From a bacterium (lineage in GTDB: Bacteria; JACRDZ01; JAQUKH01), in NCBI GenBank assembly GCA_040754625.1, contig JBFMCF010000018.1, positions 1 to 50,720 on the forward strand: a stretch of 50,720 nucleotides of DNA. Direction: 5' to 3'. The notes beneath the pieces are model-generated. The model saw only the letters and a list, made by a program, of their open reading frames with translations. It ran no database searches and was not told where the DNA came from. The first letter of the stretch is position 1. Each line of letters begins with the position of its first letter. Both the position numbers and the translations under genes were made by a program. Shown in pieces: positions 36,517 through 44,733 of the stretch.

Positions 36517-38283
36517 TTACGAAGTAATCAATTTCTGACGAATTGTATTCTTTAATTCCTGGTATTTTTTCAATAAATCTTTTACACAGCTATCATCATT
36601 TTTTTCCTGATAAAATTTTATTTCGGACGACAGCATTTTAAGTTTGTCCTGCACCGTGTTAATTTTAATTTTTTTTATATAATCCATAAGAAACTTTTTC
36701 TCATCTTCATGATAATCAACTTCTTCACAGACCAATTCGGAAAAAACACTTTGTATCTCTTTCTCGCCCTGGTATTGATTCAAAATATGGTTTATATCAA
36801 TATCTTTACCGTCAGAATAAGAATTCACAAGTGTTTTATAAAGACGCCCGCATATTATATCTTTAAAATTTTCACCGGACAACTCTTCTTTTGTCATCGA
36901 AATAAGATTTGGTTTTTTTATTAAAAGCTGTATTAATCTCTTCTCAATATTTTTATTCTTATTTTCAATATGTATTTTTTTTGATAAAGTGTTATTTCCC
37001 CGTTTTCCTTCCCTTAATTCCCGCAAGGTTAAAAGGACAATATCCTCTTTAAGGTAGAGCTTATCGGCAATTTTTTTAATATAATTATCTTTTTCAATTG
37101 GATTTGATGAGTTATAAATAATATCTGCCAATGCCTCTATGACCCTGGTCTTACCGGAAATTGTCCTGATATCATTTTTCTTCAAAGATTGATTAAAATA
37201 AAAATCGAAAAAATCAAACGCTGAATCCCGCAGTTTTAAAAAGGCATCCTTCTTCTTTGAAAGAAGAAAAATGTCAGGGTCCTTGTTGTCCGGCAGGCAA
37301 AGAACTTTTACATCAATACCCTCTTTTTTTACTAATTCCATTCCTCTCAATGCCGCTGACTGTCCGGCTGTATCCGGGTCATATACAAAATATATCCGCT
37401 CGCACAACCGGCTTAACTGGCGAATTTGGCCGGCGGTCAAAGCCGTTCCAAGCGTTGCAACAGTATTTTCCATCCCTGCAATCTGCATCCGGATAAGATC
37501 AAAATATCCTTCGACTATAAACACACTACCTTCACTGCGGATATTTTCCTTTGCAAAATTTAGTCCGTATAAAATTTCACCTTTATGATATATTCTAGTA
37601 TCTGGTGAATTCAGATACTTAGGAAGGCTGGCATCCAGAACGCGCCCGCCAAAACCTACGACCCTGTTTTTGGTATCAAATATCGGAAAAATAATCCTGT
37701 TTCTAAACTTGGGATAATCACCGCTTTCACCTTTTACCAAAAGGCCTGCCGACAACATTTCACCGGGCGAAAATCCCCTGCTCAAAAAATCGTCTTTTAT
37801 TTTTAAGGAAGAATATCCCAGTTTGTATCTGGAAGCGATCCTCCCATTTATTTCCCTGCCTTTTAAATATCGCCTCGCATCAGCCGCCTCTTCTGAATGA
37901 AGCAGATTTTTATGATAATATTCACTTGCCTCATTCATTAATTTCAACAACCTTTTTCTTTCCTTTTCCGCGGTATCTTGTCCTTCTTTATAAGAAATTT
38001 CAATTCCTGACCGTTCTGCAAGTAGTTTTAAAGCATCCGGAAATTCAATGTTTTCTATTTTCATCAAAAAGCTAAAAACGTTCCCTCCCATACCGCATCC
38101 AAAACAATGGAATATCTGCTTCTGTGTATTTACAATGAATGACGGGGTCTTTTCTGCATGAAAAGGACATAGTGCCTTAAAATTAGCACCGCTGTGCTTC
38201 AATGAGACATATTCTGAAATGACATCGGCAATATCATTCCGTTCCCTGATTTTATCAATTATCTCTTCTGACACAAAAGGCAT
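36517..38283 (-). CDS. dnaG: DNA primase
   Basis: A primase of about 588 residues. The N-terminal zinc domain has CPFHAEKTPSF and QIFHCFGCGMGGN. The TOPRIM catalytic core is near VEGYFDLIRM and YDPDTAGQSAA. A C-terminal helicase-binding part follows. It makes RNA primers at the replication fork. I chose ATG 38283 (MPFVSEEIIDK), the usual N-terminus; ATG 38307 would add eight residues. The operon dnaG-rpoD is classical, here without rpsU. Confidence 0.95.
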   Translation of the reverse strand: MPFVSEEIIDKIRERNDIADVISEYVSLKHSGANFKALCPFHAEKTPSFIVNTQKQIFHCFGCGMGGNVFSFLMKIENIEFPDALKLLAERSGIEISYKEGQDTAEKERKRLLKLMNEASEYYHKNLLHSEEAADARRYLKGREINGRIASRYKLGYSSLKIKDDFLSRGFSPGEMLSAGLLVKGESGDYPKFRNRIIFPIFDTKNRVVGFGGRVLDASLPKYLNSPDTRIYHKGEILYGLNFAKENIRSEGSVFIVEGYFDLIRMQIAGMENTVATLGTALTAGQIRQLSRLCERIYFVYDPDTAGQSAALRGMELVKKEGIDVKVLCLPDNKDPDIFLLSKKKDAFLKLRDSAFDFFDFYFNQSLKKNDIRTISGKTRVIEALADIIYNSSNPIEKDNYIKKIADKLYLKEDIVLLTLRELREGKRGNNTLSKKIHIENKNKNIEKRLIQLLIKKPNLISMTKEELSGENFKDIICGRLYKTLVNSYSDGKDIDINHILNQYQGEKEIQSVFSELVCEEVDYHEDEKKFLMDYIKKIKINTVQDKLKMLSSEIKFYQEKNDDSCVKDLLKKYQELKNTIRQKLITS

Positions 38284-38363
38284 AATAAAAAACTCCATAA
38301 ATGACATGATAAAATTGTTATATATGCCAAATTTTTAAACACGTCAATCGAATTCCGTATATA

Positions 38364-39101
38364 TCAATAATAGACTTTTACAAGATACAGTCCATCCGCA
38401 GGGAGTAAAGTCCATTTTTCTTTCATTGGAATATTTGATTTTAGCGCCTTTTTTATAATATCAGGGTTAAATCTCCCTCTTCCCACCTCAAGCAATATCC
38501 CGCCAATTTGCCTAATCATTCCTCTTAAAAAACTCTCTCCTGAAAAATTTAAAATAATCTTATCCTGTTTGGCAATAATACCCAATTTATATAAATTTCT
38601 GACTGTATTTATTTTTTCCCTTCTCTTGTCAGTTAATGAAAATTTTTTAAAATTGCGGCTCCCGGTAAAAAGGCGCGCTGCTTCCCGCATAATATTTATA
38701 TCCAGATTATAAGGACAATAAAAAACTAATCCTTTTTCAAAAACCGAATATTTTTTAGAAATAACATACTGGTAGTCCTTTTTTTTTGCTGAAAACCGGC
38801 TGTGAAACTCAAAAGGTGCATCTTTTACTTTTAACACCCGGATGTCACCCGGTAATAAAGCATTTAAAGCCTTTTTTAGCCCTTCGTTTGGAATCGATCT
38901 TTTTGTAAAAAAATTAACCACCTGTGCTTTTGCATGAACTCCCGCGTCTGTCCGTCCAGCTGCTATTAAACCGGGCTTTTCTTTAAGTATTTCTTCCAAT
39001 CTATCCGATAAAACACCTTCTATTGTTAAAAATCCCGGTTGTTTTGCCCAACCGCGGTAATTAATACCGCAATATTCCAGGGTCATTTTGATATTACGCA
39101 T
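38364..39101 (-). CDS. truA: tRNA pseudouridine synthase A
   Basis: A 245-residue enzyme modifying positions 38-40 in the anticodon stem-loop of tRNA. Catalytic Asp52 lies in AAGRTDAGVHA, and FRGMIRQIGG-like FLRGMIRQIGGIL is near the C-terminus. It diverges from maf with 76 bases between. It may be read together with dnaG-rpoD, 56 bases downstream. Confidence 0.95.
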   Translation of the reverse strand: MRNIKMTLEYCGINYRGWAKQPGFLTIEGVLSDRLEEILKEKPGLIAAGRTDAGVHAKAQVVNFFTKRSIPNEGLKKALNALLPGDIRVLKVKDAPFEFHSRFSAKKKDYQYVISKKYSVFEKGLVFYCPYNLDINIMREAARLFTGSRNFKKFSLTDKRREKINTVRNLYKLGIIAKQDKIILNFSGESFLRGMIRQIGGILLEVGRGRFNPDIIKKALKSNIPMKEKWTLLPADGLYLVKVYY

Positions 39102-39147
39102 TTTTATATTGACTAAATAAAATTAACAAGTAAAATAACACTCTGTA

Positions 39148-39170
39148 ACAAGGGGGCAAGACCCCTTGTT
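39148..39170 (+). repeat. Hairpin AACAAGGGG-GCAAGA-CCCCTTGTT before maf
   Basis: A nine-bp perfect stem ends eight bases before the maf start and is followed by TTTAG. It resembles a terminator and leaves no visible ribosome binding site for maf. A related hairpin follows pth (50534-50561). Confidence 0.7.
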
Positions 39171-39177
39171 TTAGATT

Positions 39178-39768
39178 ATGAGCATGCTCAAAGACAACAA
39201 AGGTATAATTTTGGCTTCCGCTTCTGTCAGGCGGAAAAAATTGTTAAAAAGCCTCGGGATTAAATTTAAAGCTATTCCCGCCAATATTAAGGAGAATATA
39301 TCTTTTCCAAAACTTTCACCTTCCAGAATTGCTGAAAATCTCGCGTTGAAAAAAACAAAATATATTTCTCAAAAAAATAAAAATAACATCATTATCGGGG
39401 CAGATACTGTTATTGTTCTAGGGGATAAAATTATAGGTAAGCCAAAAAACAAAAAAGATGCCTTCCGGATACTCTCACTTTTATCCGGAAAAAAACATCT
39501 TGTTATTACTGGTCTGGCCGTTATTGATACAAAATCATCTAAATTTATTTCTGGCTTCGCAAAAAGCACAGTTTGGTTTAAAACGCTCTCCCCTCAAATA
39601 ATTAATGAATATATCAAAACATCCGAACCCATGGATAAAGCAGGAGCCTATGCTTTACAAGGAAGAGGAAAATATTTAATTTCCAAATTTTCAGGTCCGG
39701 AAGATAATATTATAGGCCTTCCAAGAACAAAACTTAAAAATATGTTAGAAAAACTAAAAATTGTATGA
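39178..39768 (+). CDS. maf: Maf-like nucleoside triphosphate pyrophosphatase
   Basis: A 196-residue protein. LASASVRRKKLLKSLGI (about 12-28) is the Maf signature, then GADTVIVLG (about 74-82) and a KAGAYALQGRG block. Family members hydrolyse non-canonical nucleotides (dTTP/UTP-type) to protect DNA and RNA. Its start lies just after a strong hairpin. Its 3' end overlaps the convergent outer-membrane protein gene by 15 bases. Confidence 0.92.
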   Translation: MSMLKDNKGIILASASVRRKKLLKSLGIKFKAIPANIKENISFPKLSPSRIAENLALKKTKYISQKNKNNIIIGADTVIVLGDKIIGKPKNKKDAFRILSLLSGKKHLVITGLAVIDTKSSKFISGFAKSTVWFKTLSPQIINEYIKTSEPMDKAGAYALQGRGKYLISKFSGPEDNIIGLPRTKLKNMLEKLKIV

Positions 39769-41070
39769 GCCTGATAAATTAAAGGCATAATTTACGCTTT
39801 TTACTTTATCCACAACAATGTTCCCTGATGAAAAATCCAAATTTGTCATTCGTCCGCTTCCCCAGCCATATTTTATTCCAAATATCATGCTTGAATTCTG
39901 GGAAAGAATACCTGAACTAACTGATATACCATAATTATCAATATGCATTGGCTGGGATGTGCCGTTATCTTTAACTTTTGGCGCGGTGGACCTGTCTGTA
40001 AAAAAACCGAATCTAAAAGGCACATTGTTATCAAGCATATATTCAGACCCAAAATTGAGGTTTATTACTTCATTAATTTCAACCCTCGATATTTTCTTTT
40101 CGTAATCCTTTAACGATAAATTCAATTGATAAATTTCTTTATCATAACCCACGGGAAACATATAAGTGATATCTGTCGCAAAACATAATTTTTTATCTGC
40201 CTCCCATTTTAATCCAAGTATAAAACTTGGCGGAACAATAGATGTGTAACTTACCTGTTTTTCAAGATAATAATTATTGAATTTGCCGCTCGTACTGCCT
40301 AATGAGGCGGTATAAGTATAATTTCTTTCAATTATGTCTATTGTGTTTGATATTTGACTGCCTGTTTTGAAGGTCAACCCAATGTTAATTTTATCTGCTG
40401 GTTTATATAAAAATCCAACTACTCCCATTCCTCCTAAACCTTTTCCGCTGTTTTCAGAATTATTTTCCGCTCTCAATTCCGATACTGAATCACTTGCCTT
40501 ATAATAATAAGTATCACGATTTGCAATATCCAAATAACGAAAATACACTGTAAATCCCAGGGAAAATCTCGGGTTTAATATTTTTGCGATACTTGGCCCT
40601 ATCAAATAAGTCTGATCGTTACTTACCTGATCAACCCTGATATTATTAAAAATAATACTTCCCATCTGCAAATCACTATATTGTTCATGCATTTTATACG
40701 CATCATATTCGGGTACAACAATAGAAAAACCAAATTTGTATTCTCCTGCGTCTTTTGCCATCCCCCAGAAGGAAGGGACAAAAGACAAAGAGGTAAGTTT
40801 TTCTTTGGAATCAGCAAGAAATTTTCCTTTAATTGCTTTATACTCAAATATTTGTGAAGAAACTGAAAGATAGGATATTTTTAACTGAGTCAAGCCTGCC
40901 GGGTTATAATAACAGGCCTCTGCACCATCTCCTATGCCGACAAATGTTCCGCCAAGTCCCGCGGCTTTTTCCCCCACCAAAACCTGCTGATTATGATATT
41001 CATCCGCGGATATCGGGTATGCAAACAAGATAAAAAAACATAAAAACAAGAAAATATTTTTTTTACTCAT
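39754..41070 (-). CDS. OMPP1/FadL/TodX-family outer-membrane transport protein
   Basis: A 438-residue exported beta-barrel. Signal peptide residues 1-22 (NIFLFLCFFILFAYPISA). The early block EKAAGLGGTFVGIGDGAEACYYNPAGL (in two parts, about 34-60) is the N-terminal hatch signature of the FadL/OMPP1 family. The barrel follows and ends with Phe (LSGSYNF), the outer-membrane assembly signal. It would carry hydrophobic molecules inward, perhaps fatty acids; the substrate is unknown. It is direct evidence of an outer membrane. Confidence 0.85.
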   Translation of the reverse strand: MSKKNIFLFLCFFILFAYPISADEYHNQQVLVGEKAAGLGGTFVGIGDGAEACYYNPAGLTQLKISYLSVSSQIFEYKAIKGKFLADSKEKLTSLSFVPSFWGMAKDAGEYKFGFSIVVPEYDAYKMHEQYSDLQMGSIIFNNIRVDQVSNDQTYLIGPSIAKILNPRFSLGFTVYFRYLDIANRDTYYYKASDSVSELRAENNSENSGKGLGGMGVVGFLYKPADKINIGLTFKTGSQISNTIDIIERNYTYTASLGSTSGKFNNYYLEKQVSYTSIVPPSFILGLKWEADKKLCFATDITYMFPVGYDKEIYQLNLSLKDYEKKISRVEINEVINLNFGSEYMLDNNVPFRFGFFTDRSTAPKVKDNGTSQPMHIDNYGISVSSGILSQNSSMIFGIKYGWGSGRMTNLDFSSGNIVVDKVKSVNYAFNLSGSYNF

Positions 41071-41099
41071 TTTTATTTATCCTCCTATTTGCTGCAAAA

Positions 41100-41257
41100 A
41101 ACTCTTTATATCTGATTAAAAAATGCAATTTGTGTGTGTAGTTTGTAATTTGGGATCAAATTTTCTATTTTAAATTTTAAAATATTCCGCACCCAAATTA
41201 CAAACTACTAATTACTAACTACTGCAAATTTTCGATACAAATGTATCGAAAATTTGA
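41100..41257 (-). repeat. Trailer region after tRNA-Asp (different type)
   Basis: After the tRNA comes CAAATTTTCGATACA/TGTATCGAAAATTTG, a perfect palindrome, and then GTAGTTAGTAATTAGTAG and GTTTGTAATTTGGG. This second repeat type resembles the 16S-tRNA spacer (13840-13950) rather than the AGAGCAATCGA type. No gene is seen. Confidence 0.65.
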
Positions 41258-41334
41258 TGGCGGGGCCGGCCGGACTTGAACCGGTGACCTCTGACTTGAC
41301 AGGCCAGCGTTCTAACCAACTGAACTACGACCCC
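41258..41334 (-). tRNA. tRNA-Asp (GTC)
   Basis: A 77-base cloverleaf with acceptor GGGGTCG/CGGCCCC, discriminator G and CCA encoded. The loop CTGTCAA gives GTC. Confidence 0.92.
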
Positions 41335-41337
41335 GCA

Positions 41338-41444
41338 AATAGAAAATCGAGATTCGAAATTCGAAAATAGAACAAAATTTCTCCTCATTCAATTTTTTAT
41401 TTTCGATTTTCAATTCTCCGTTTTTTGCGCTTAGCGCAAAAAAC
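41338..41444 (-). repeat. tRNA trailer repeat, copy 9 (after tRNA-Val)
   Basis: CCA is followed by GTTTTTTGCGC TA AGCGCAAAAAAC-like pairing, then GGAGAATTGAAAATCGA and an inverted end TCGAATCTCGATTTTC. The GCAATCG core is lost. Confidence 0.75.
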
Positions 41445-41521
41445 TGGTGGGCAATACAGGACTCGAACCTGTGGCCCCCTGCGTGTAAGGCAGGTGCTCT
41501 AACCAACTGAGCTAATCGCCC
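41445..41521 (-). tRNA. tRNA-Val (TAC)
   Basis: A 77-base cloverleaf starting GGGCGATTAGCTCAGTTGG with CCA encoded. The loop CTTACAC gives TAC. Confidence 0.95.
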
Positions 41522-41564
41522 TTATATTTCAAACAATTTACTTCACTATTTGAACCTGTAACCC

Positions 41565-41579
41565 TCCGCCTCAGGCGGA
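41565..41579. repeat. Palindrome TCCGCC-TCA-GGCGGA
   Basis: Upstream of tRNA-Val and downstream of the aminotransferase gene. Another member of the palindrome family. The rest of 41522-41643 shows no gene. Confidence 0.8.
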
Positions 41580-41643
41580 CGGGCCAAGCAAAAAGAGATT
41601 TTGAAATTAAAAATTTGCCGAATTTAAGATTTCATAATTATAC

Positions 41644-42783
41644 TCATTTTTTTTGTCTTGTCAAGGCAATCTTCCTGCTTTTTCTGTAATATTCATTTAT
41701 CTTTTCTGCAACATAAATTATTTTTTCATTACCTAATTCAGGCCAGATTGGAATCGATAAGACCGTCCTGGCAGCTCTTTCACTTTCTAAAAAATCACCT
41801 TTTTTATAGTTCAGAAACTTAAAGGCCTTTTGTAAATGCATGGGAAGAGGATAATAAGAAACACTCTGGATTTCATTATTTTCCAGGTAATTTTTTAAAT
41901 TTTCTCTCTTTTTTATACATAGTGTATACTGATTATAGACGTGTTTATTCCCGGGAAATTCGACAGGGAGGACCATATTTTCAGTGGGTTTAAGCATATT
42001 ATTATAAATCTTTGCAAATTCTCTTCTTTTCTCCGTCCATCTGTCAAGATGCTTTATTTTAACCTTCAATACAGCTGCCTGTAAAGCATCCAGACGGCTG
42101 TTTGTCCCTATAAAATCATGAAAATACTTTTTCAGAGAACCGTGTTCCCGAAGCATCTTAAGTTTGCGCACCAAATCTTTTCTATTAGTTAATACCGCCC
42201 CGGCGTCTCCGCAGGCCCCCAGATTTTTTGAAGGGAAAAAACTCAAAGTGCCGATATCACCAATAGTACCGGCTTGTTTTCCTTTATATTCCGCGCCGAT
42301 AGCCTGCGCGGCATCTTCAATAACAACCAATTTATACTTTTTTGCGAGTTTAATTATAGGGTCCATATCTGCCGGATACCCGTATAAATGGACAGGCATG
42401 ATTGCCCTGGTTTTTCTGGTTATTGCTTTCTCTATTTTACTTGTATCCATATTAAATGTCCTTGGATCAATATCAACAAATACGGGCCTGGCGCCGGCCA
42501 GACAAATCGCTTCAGTTGTTGCCATAAACGTGAAAGGAACACTGATAACTTCATCTCCATGTCCGATATCGAATACCCTCAGGGCCAAATACAGGGCATC
42601 AGTACCCGACGAAACACCTATTGCATATTTAGTGCCGCAATAACGGGCCAATTCATCCTCAAACGACTCTACTTCTTCTCCCATAATATACCTGCCGCTC
42701 TCCATAACTCTTTTGACAGCTGCATCAATTTCTTCCTTTATTAAGTTGTACTGCCTTCTCATATCTACTAACGGAACGTTCAT
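41644..42783 (-). CDS. DegT/DnrJ/EryC1/StrS-family sugar aminotransferase
   Basis: A 379-residue PLP enzyme. NVPLVDMRRQYNLIKEEI is the typical start. VSSGTDALYLAL binds cofactor phosphate, EDAAQAIGAEYKG (about 155-167) holds the Asp, and the PLP lysine is in SFFPSKNLGACGD (about 185). It transfers an amino group to a nucleotide-linked keto-sugar for surface polysaccharide. ATG 42783 follows AGGAGAGGAG; the longer frame to 42825 is not family-like. It overlaps the upstream reductase gene by four bases. Confidence 0.92.
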   Translation of the reverse strand: MNVPLVDMRRQYNLIKEEIDAAVKRVMESGRYIMGEEVESFEDELARYCGTKYAIGVSSGTDALYLALRVFDIGHGDEVISVPFTFMATTEAICLAGARPVFVDIDPRTFNMDTSKIEKAITRKTRAIMPVHLYGYPADMDPIIKLAKKYKLVVIEDAAQAIGAEYKGKQAGTIGDIGTLSFFPSKNLGACGDAGAVLTNRKDLVRKLKMLREHGSLKKYFHDFIGTNSRLDALQAAVLKVKIKHLDRWTEKRREFAKIYNNMLKPTENMVLPVEFPGNKHVYNQYTLCIKKRENLKNYLENNEIQSVSYYPLPMHLQKAFKFLNYKKGDFLESERAARTVLSIPIWPELGNEKIIYVAEKINEYYRKSRKIALTRQKK

Positions 42784-43709
42784 TTTTTCTCCTCTCCTAA
42801 ATAATCTTTCAATGCTTCTTCCCAATTTTGGAGAAGAGCATAACCTTTTGTCTTCCAGGCATAATTTTCCAAAACAGAATTACGCGGCCTTTTAGCCGGA
42901 CGTGCCAGTTGTGAAGAATCTATTGGTTCAACTATAATCTTATTAATATTGCCTGATAATTCAACAATTTTTTCAGCAAATTCAAACCAGCTGCAAAATC
43001 CCTGATTAGTTAAATGATATATGCCTGTTTTACAGCCTTTTTCCAAAAACTCATTTATACCCTTTGATAAATCCCTGGTGTAAGTAGGCGATCCAACCTG
43101 GTCATTAACAACCTTTAAATTTTTGCCGGATTCTATTTGCTTTAAAATAGTTTTAACAAAATTCCTGCCGTTAATACCAAATAACCATGATATACGGACA
43201 ATGGCCCACTTATCCAAAATACCCTGCACAAACTTCTCACCATCCAATTTTGATTTTCCATAAATACTCATCGGATTAGGCGCATCATTTTCCAGATAAG
43301 CATTTTTATTCTCACCATCAAAAACATAATCGGTACTTATATAAATCAAAAATGCTCCGCTTTTTTTTGCGGCCTGCGCAACATTTTGTGTCCCCGTACC
43401 GTTTATCAAATAAGCCTTTTCTTTATTTAATTCACATCCATCGACATCTGTATAAGCCGCTGTATGGATGATAACATCAGGTTTAACCTCAAAAATTTTC
43501 AATTCCGTATCGGACATTGATGTAATATCTATCTTTTCCTCTTCTTTAAACTCAATTTCAGAAAACCGGTTACCTGTGACCGGGCCGTAAAAAGGAATTA
43601 CTTCAAATTCTTTTTTTTTGAGAAGTATATCGCATAAATCGGAGCCCAACATCCCATTTGCACCAATTACAGCTATTTTTAATATGTTTTTTCTCTTAAA
43701 TATTTCCAT
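42780..43709 (-). CDS. rfbD: dTDP-4-dehydrorhamnose reductase-like protein
   Basis: A 309-residue reductase of the extended short-chain type. Rossmann motif VIGANGMLGSDL (about 14-25), ADYTDVDGCE-like AAYTDVDGCE (about 84) and the Tyr-x-x-x-Lys pair in SIYGKSKLDGE are present. It would make dTDP-rhamnose or a related sugar. No rfbA, rfbB or rfbC lies in the window, so the sugar is not certain. No clear ribosome binding site is seen; a start a few codons later is possible. Confidence 0.85.
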   Translation of the reverse strand: MEIFKRKNILKIAVIGANGMLGSDLCDILLKKKEFEVIPFYGPVTGNRFSEIEFKEEEKIDITSMSDTELKIFEVKPDVIIHTAAYTDVDGCELNKEKAYLINGTGTQNVAQAAKKSGAFLIYISTDYVFDGENKNAYLENDAPNPMSIYGKSKLDGEKFVQGILDKWAIVRISWLFGINGRNFVKTILKQIESGKNLKVVNDQVGSPTYTRDLSKGINEFLEKGCKTGIYHLTNQGFCSWFEFAEKIVELSGNINKIIVEPIDSSQLARPAKRPRNSVLENYAWKTKGYALLQNWEEALKDYLGEEKK

Positions 43710-43731
43710 AATTTAATAAAAACCCCGAAAA

Positions 43732-44733
43732 TCAATTAATATCGATAAATTTATCTATAGAATCTTTATTTAATATAAAATCAGCCAATATATACAAATA
43801 ATCGTTACCTGGATTATTCTCTTTTTTTATTTTTAGGTCCCCATATGATTCTAAAGATCGTATCTCTTTCTCAAGGGCTTCGCTTGATTTTTTTGGGACA
43901 TAAACCGCTAAATTAGCTTTTATTTTTTCAGGACTTACCTGTTCAAAAGAAAAACCCGCCTTCGCTATCTGTGTCCAAAAATCAGGGACCTGAACGTCCT
44001 TTTTTGCGGCTATTTTTTGAACAAATTTAGTAAAATCGCTGTTCTTATTGTCAAAAAATACCACACCCCCCTTTTGTAATGAAATATTTTTGGCAATTTC
44101 ACCAAACCTTTCGATTTTTTCCCCGCTTTTCAGTTTTTCTTTTAAAAACCTCCTGATTAAAATTTTATTACTGGCTAATATTATTTTACCGGGCATAATA
44201 ACAAAGGAAGACAGCTTTCCCCTGTTTTCTTTCTCCCCGTTAAAAAATATTTTATTTTGAAGAATTTCTATTGATTTCAGCCTGTCATTTCCGCCCAGAG
44301 ATTCTTTCAATAATTTCTCTAAAGCTGCCATTCTCGCCCTTGCAAGGCTGTCTTTATCCTTCACCTCAATCTCAATTGTTTTCCCCGCGACCTCCATGGA
44401 AAATTTATCTGCCAAATCAATAACCACCAGGTAATCCATTTGCCCGTTTTTATTTTCAGGGAATGCATATCCTTTAATATCCCTGATAGAAATTAAAGAA
44501 ACAGCTTTCAAAACAGCTTCATTTTTTAAAGAATTCTTTGAGTTCTTTTCCAAAATTTCATTTACAAGACCCAGTATATCCTGATTGGCGCTTTTTTCGA
44601 GATTAATCCTACAATAGGCAAAGGCATTGTCGTAAAATGCCGCTGACACTATCCTTCCGGATAAGAAAACAAATAATAAACATAACAAAAATTTTGAATT
44701 TTCAATCTTGAATCTTGAATTTTTCCCCATCAT
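43732..44733 (-). CDS. Exported protein of unknown function
   Basis: A 333-residue protein that I do not recognise. A basic start and a hydrophobic core (LLCLLFVFLSGRIVSAA, about 16-32) form a signal peptide. The mature part is rich in Lys and Glu, with mixed helix and strand, and a hydrophobic-strand block SFVIMPGKIILASNKILIRRFLKE (about 180-203, in two parts). The pattern of a self-compartment 'value' domain such as VVFFDNKNSDF recalls DUF3352-like exported proteins, but this is weak. It overlaps glmS by four bases and precedes rfbD, so it may serve the cell envelope. Confidence 0.6.
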   Translation of the reverse strand: MMGKNSRFKIENSKFLLCLLFVFLSGRIVSAAFYDNAFAYCRINLEKSANQDILGLVNEILEKNSKNSLKNEAVLKAVSLISIRDIKGYAFPENKNGQMDYLVVIDLADKFSMEVAGKTIEIEVKDKDSLARARMAALEKLLKESLGGNDRLKSIEILQNKIFFNGEKENRGKLSSFVIMPGKIILASNKILIRRFLKEKLKSGEKIERFGEIAKNISLQKGGVVFFDNKNSDFTKFVQKIAAKKDVQVPDFWTQIAKAGFSFEQVSPEKIKANLAVYVPKKSSEALEKEIRSLESYGDLKIKKENNPGNDYLYILADFILNKDSIDKFIDIN

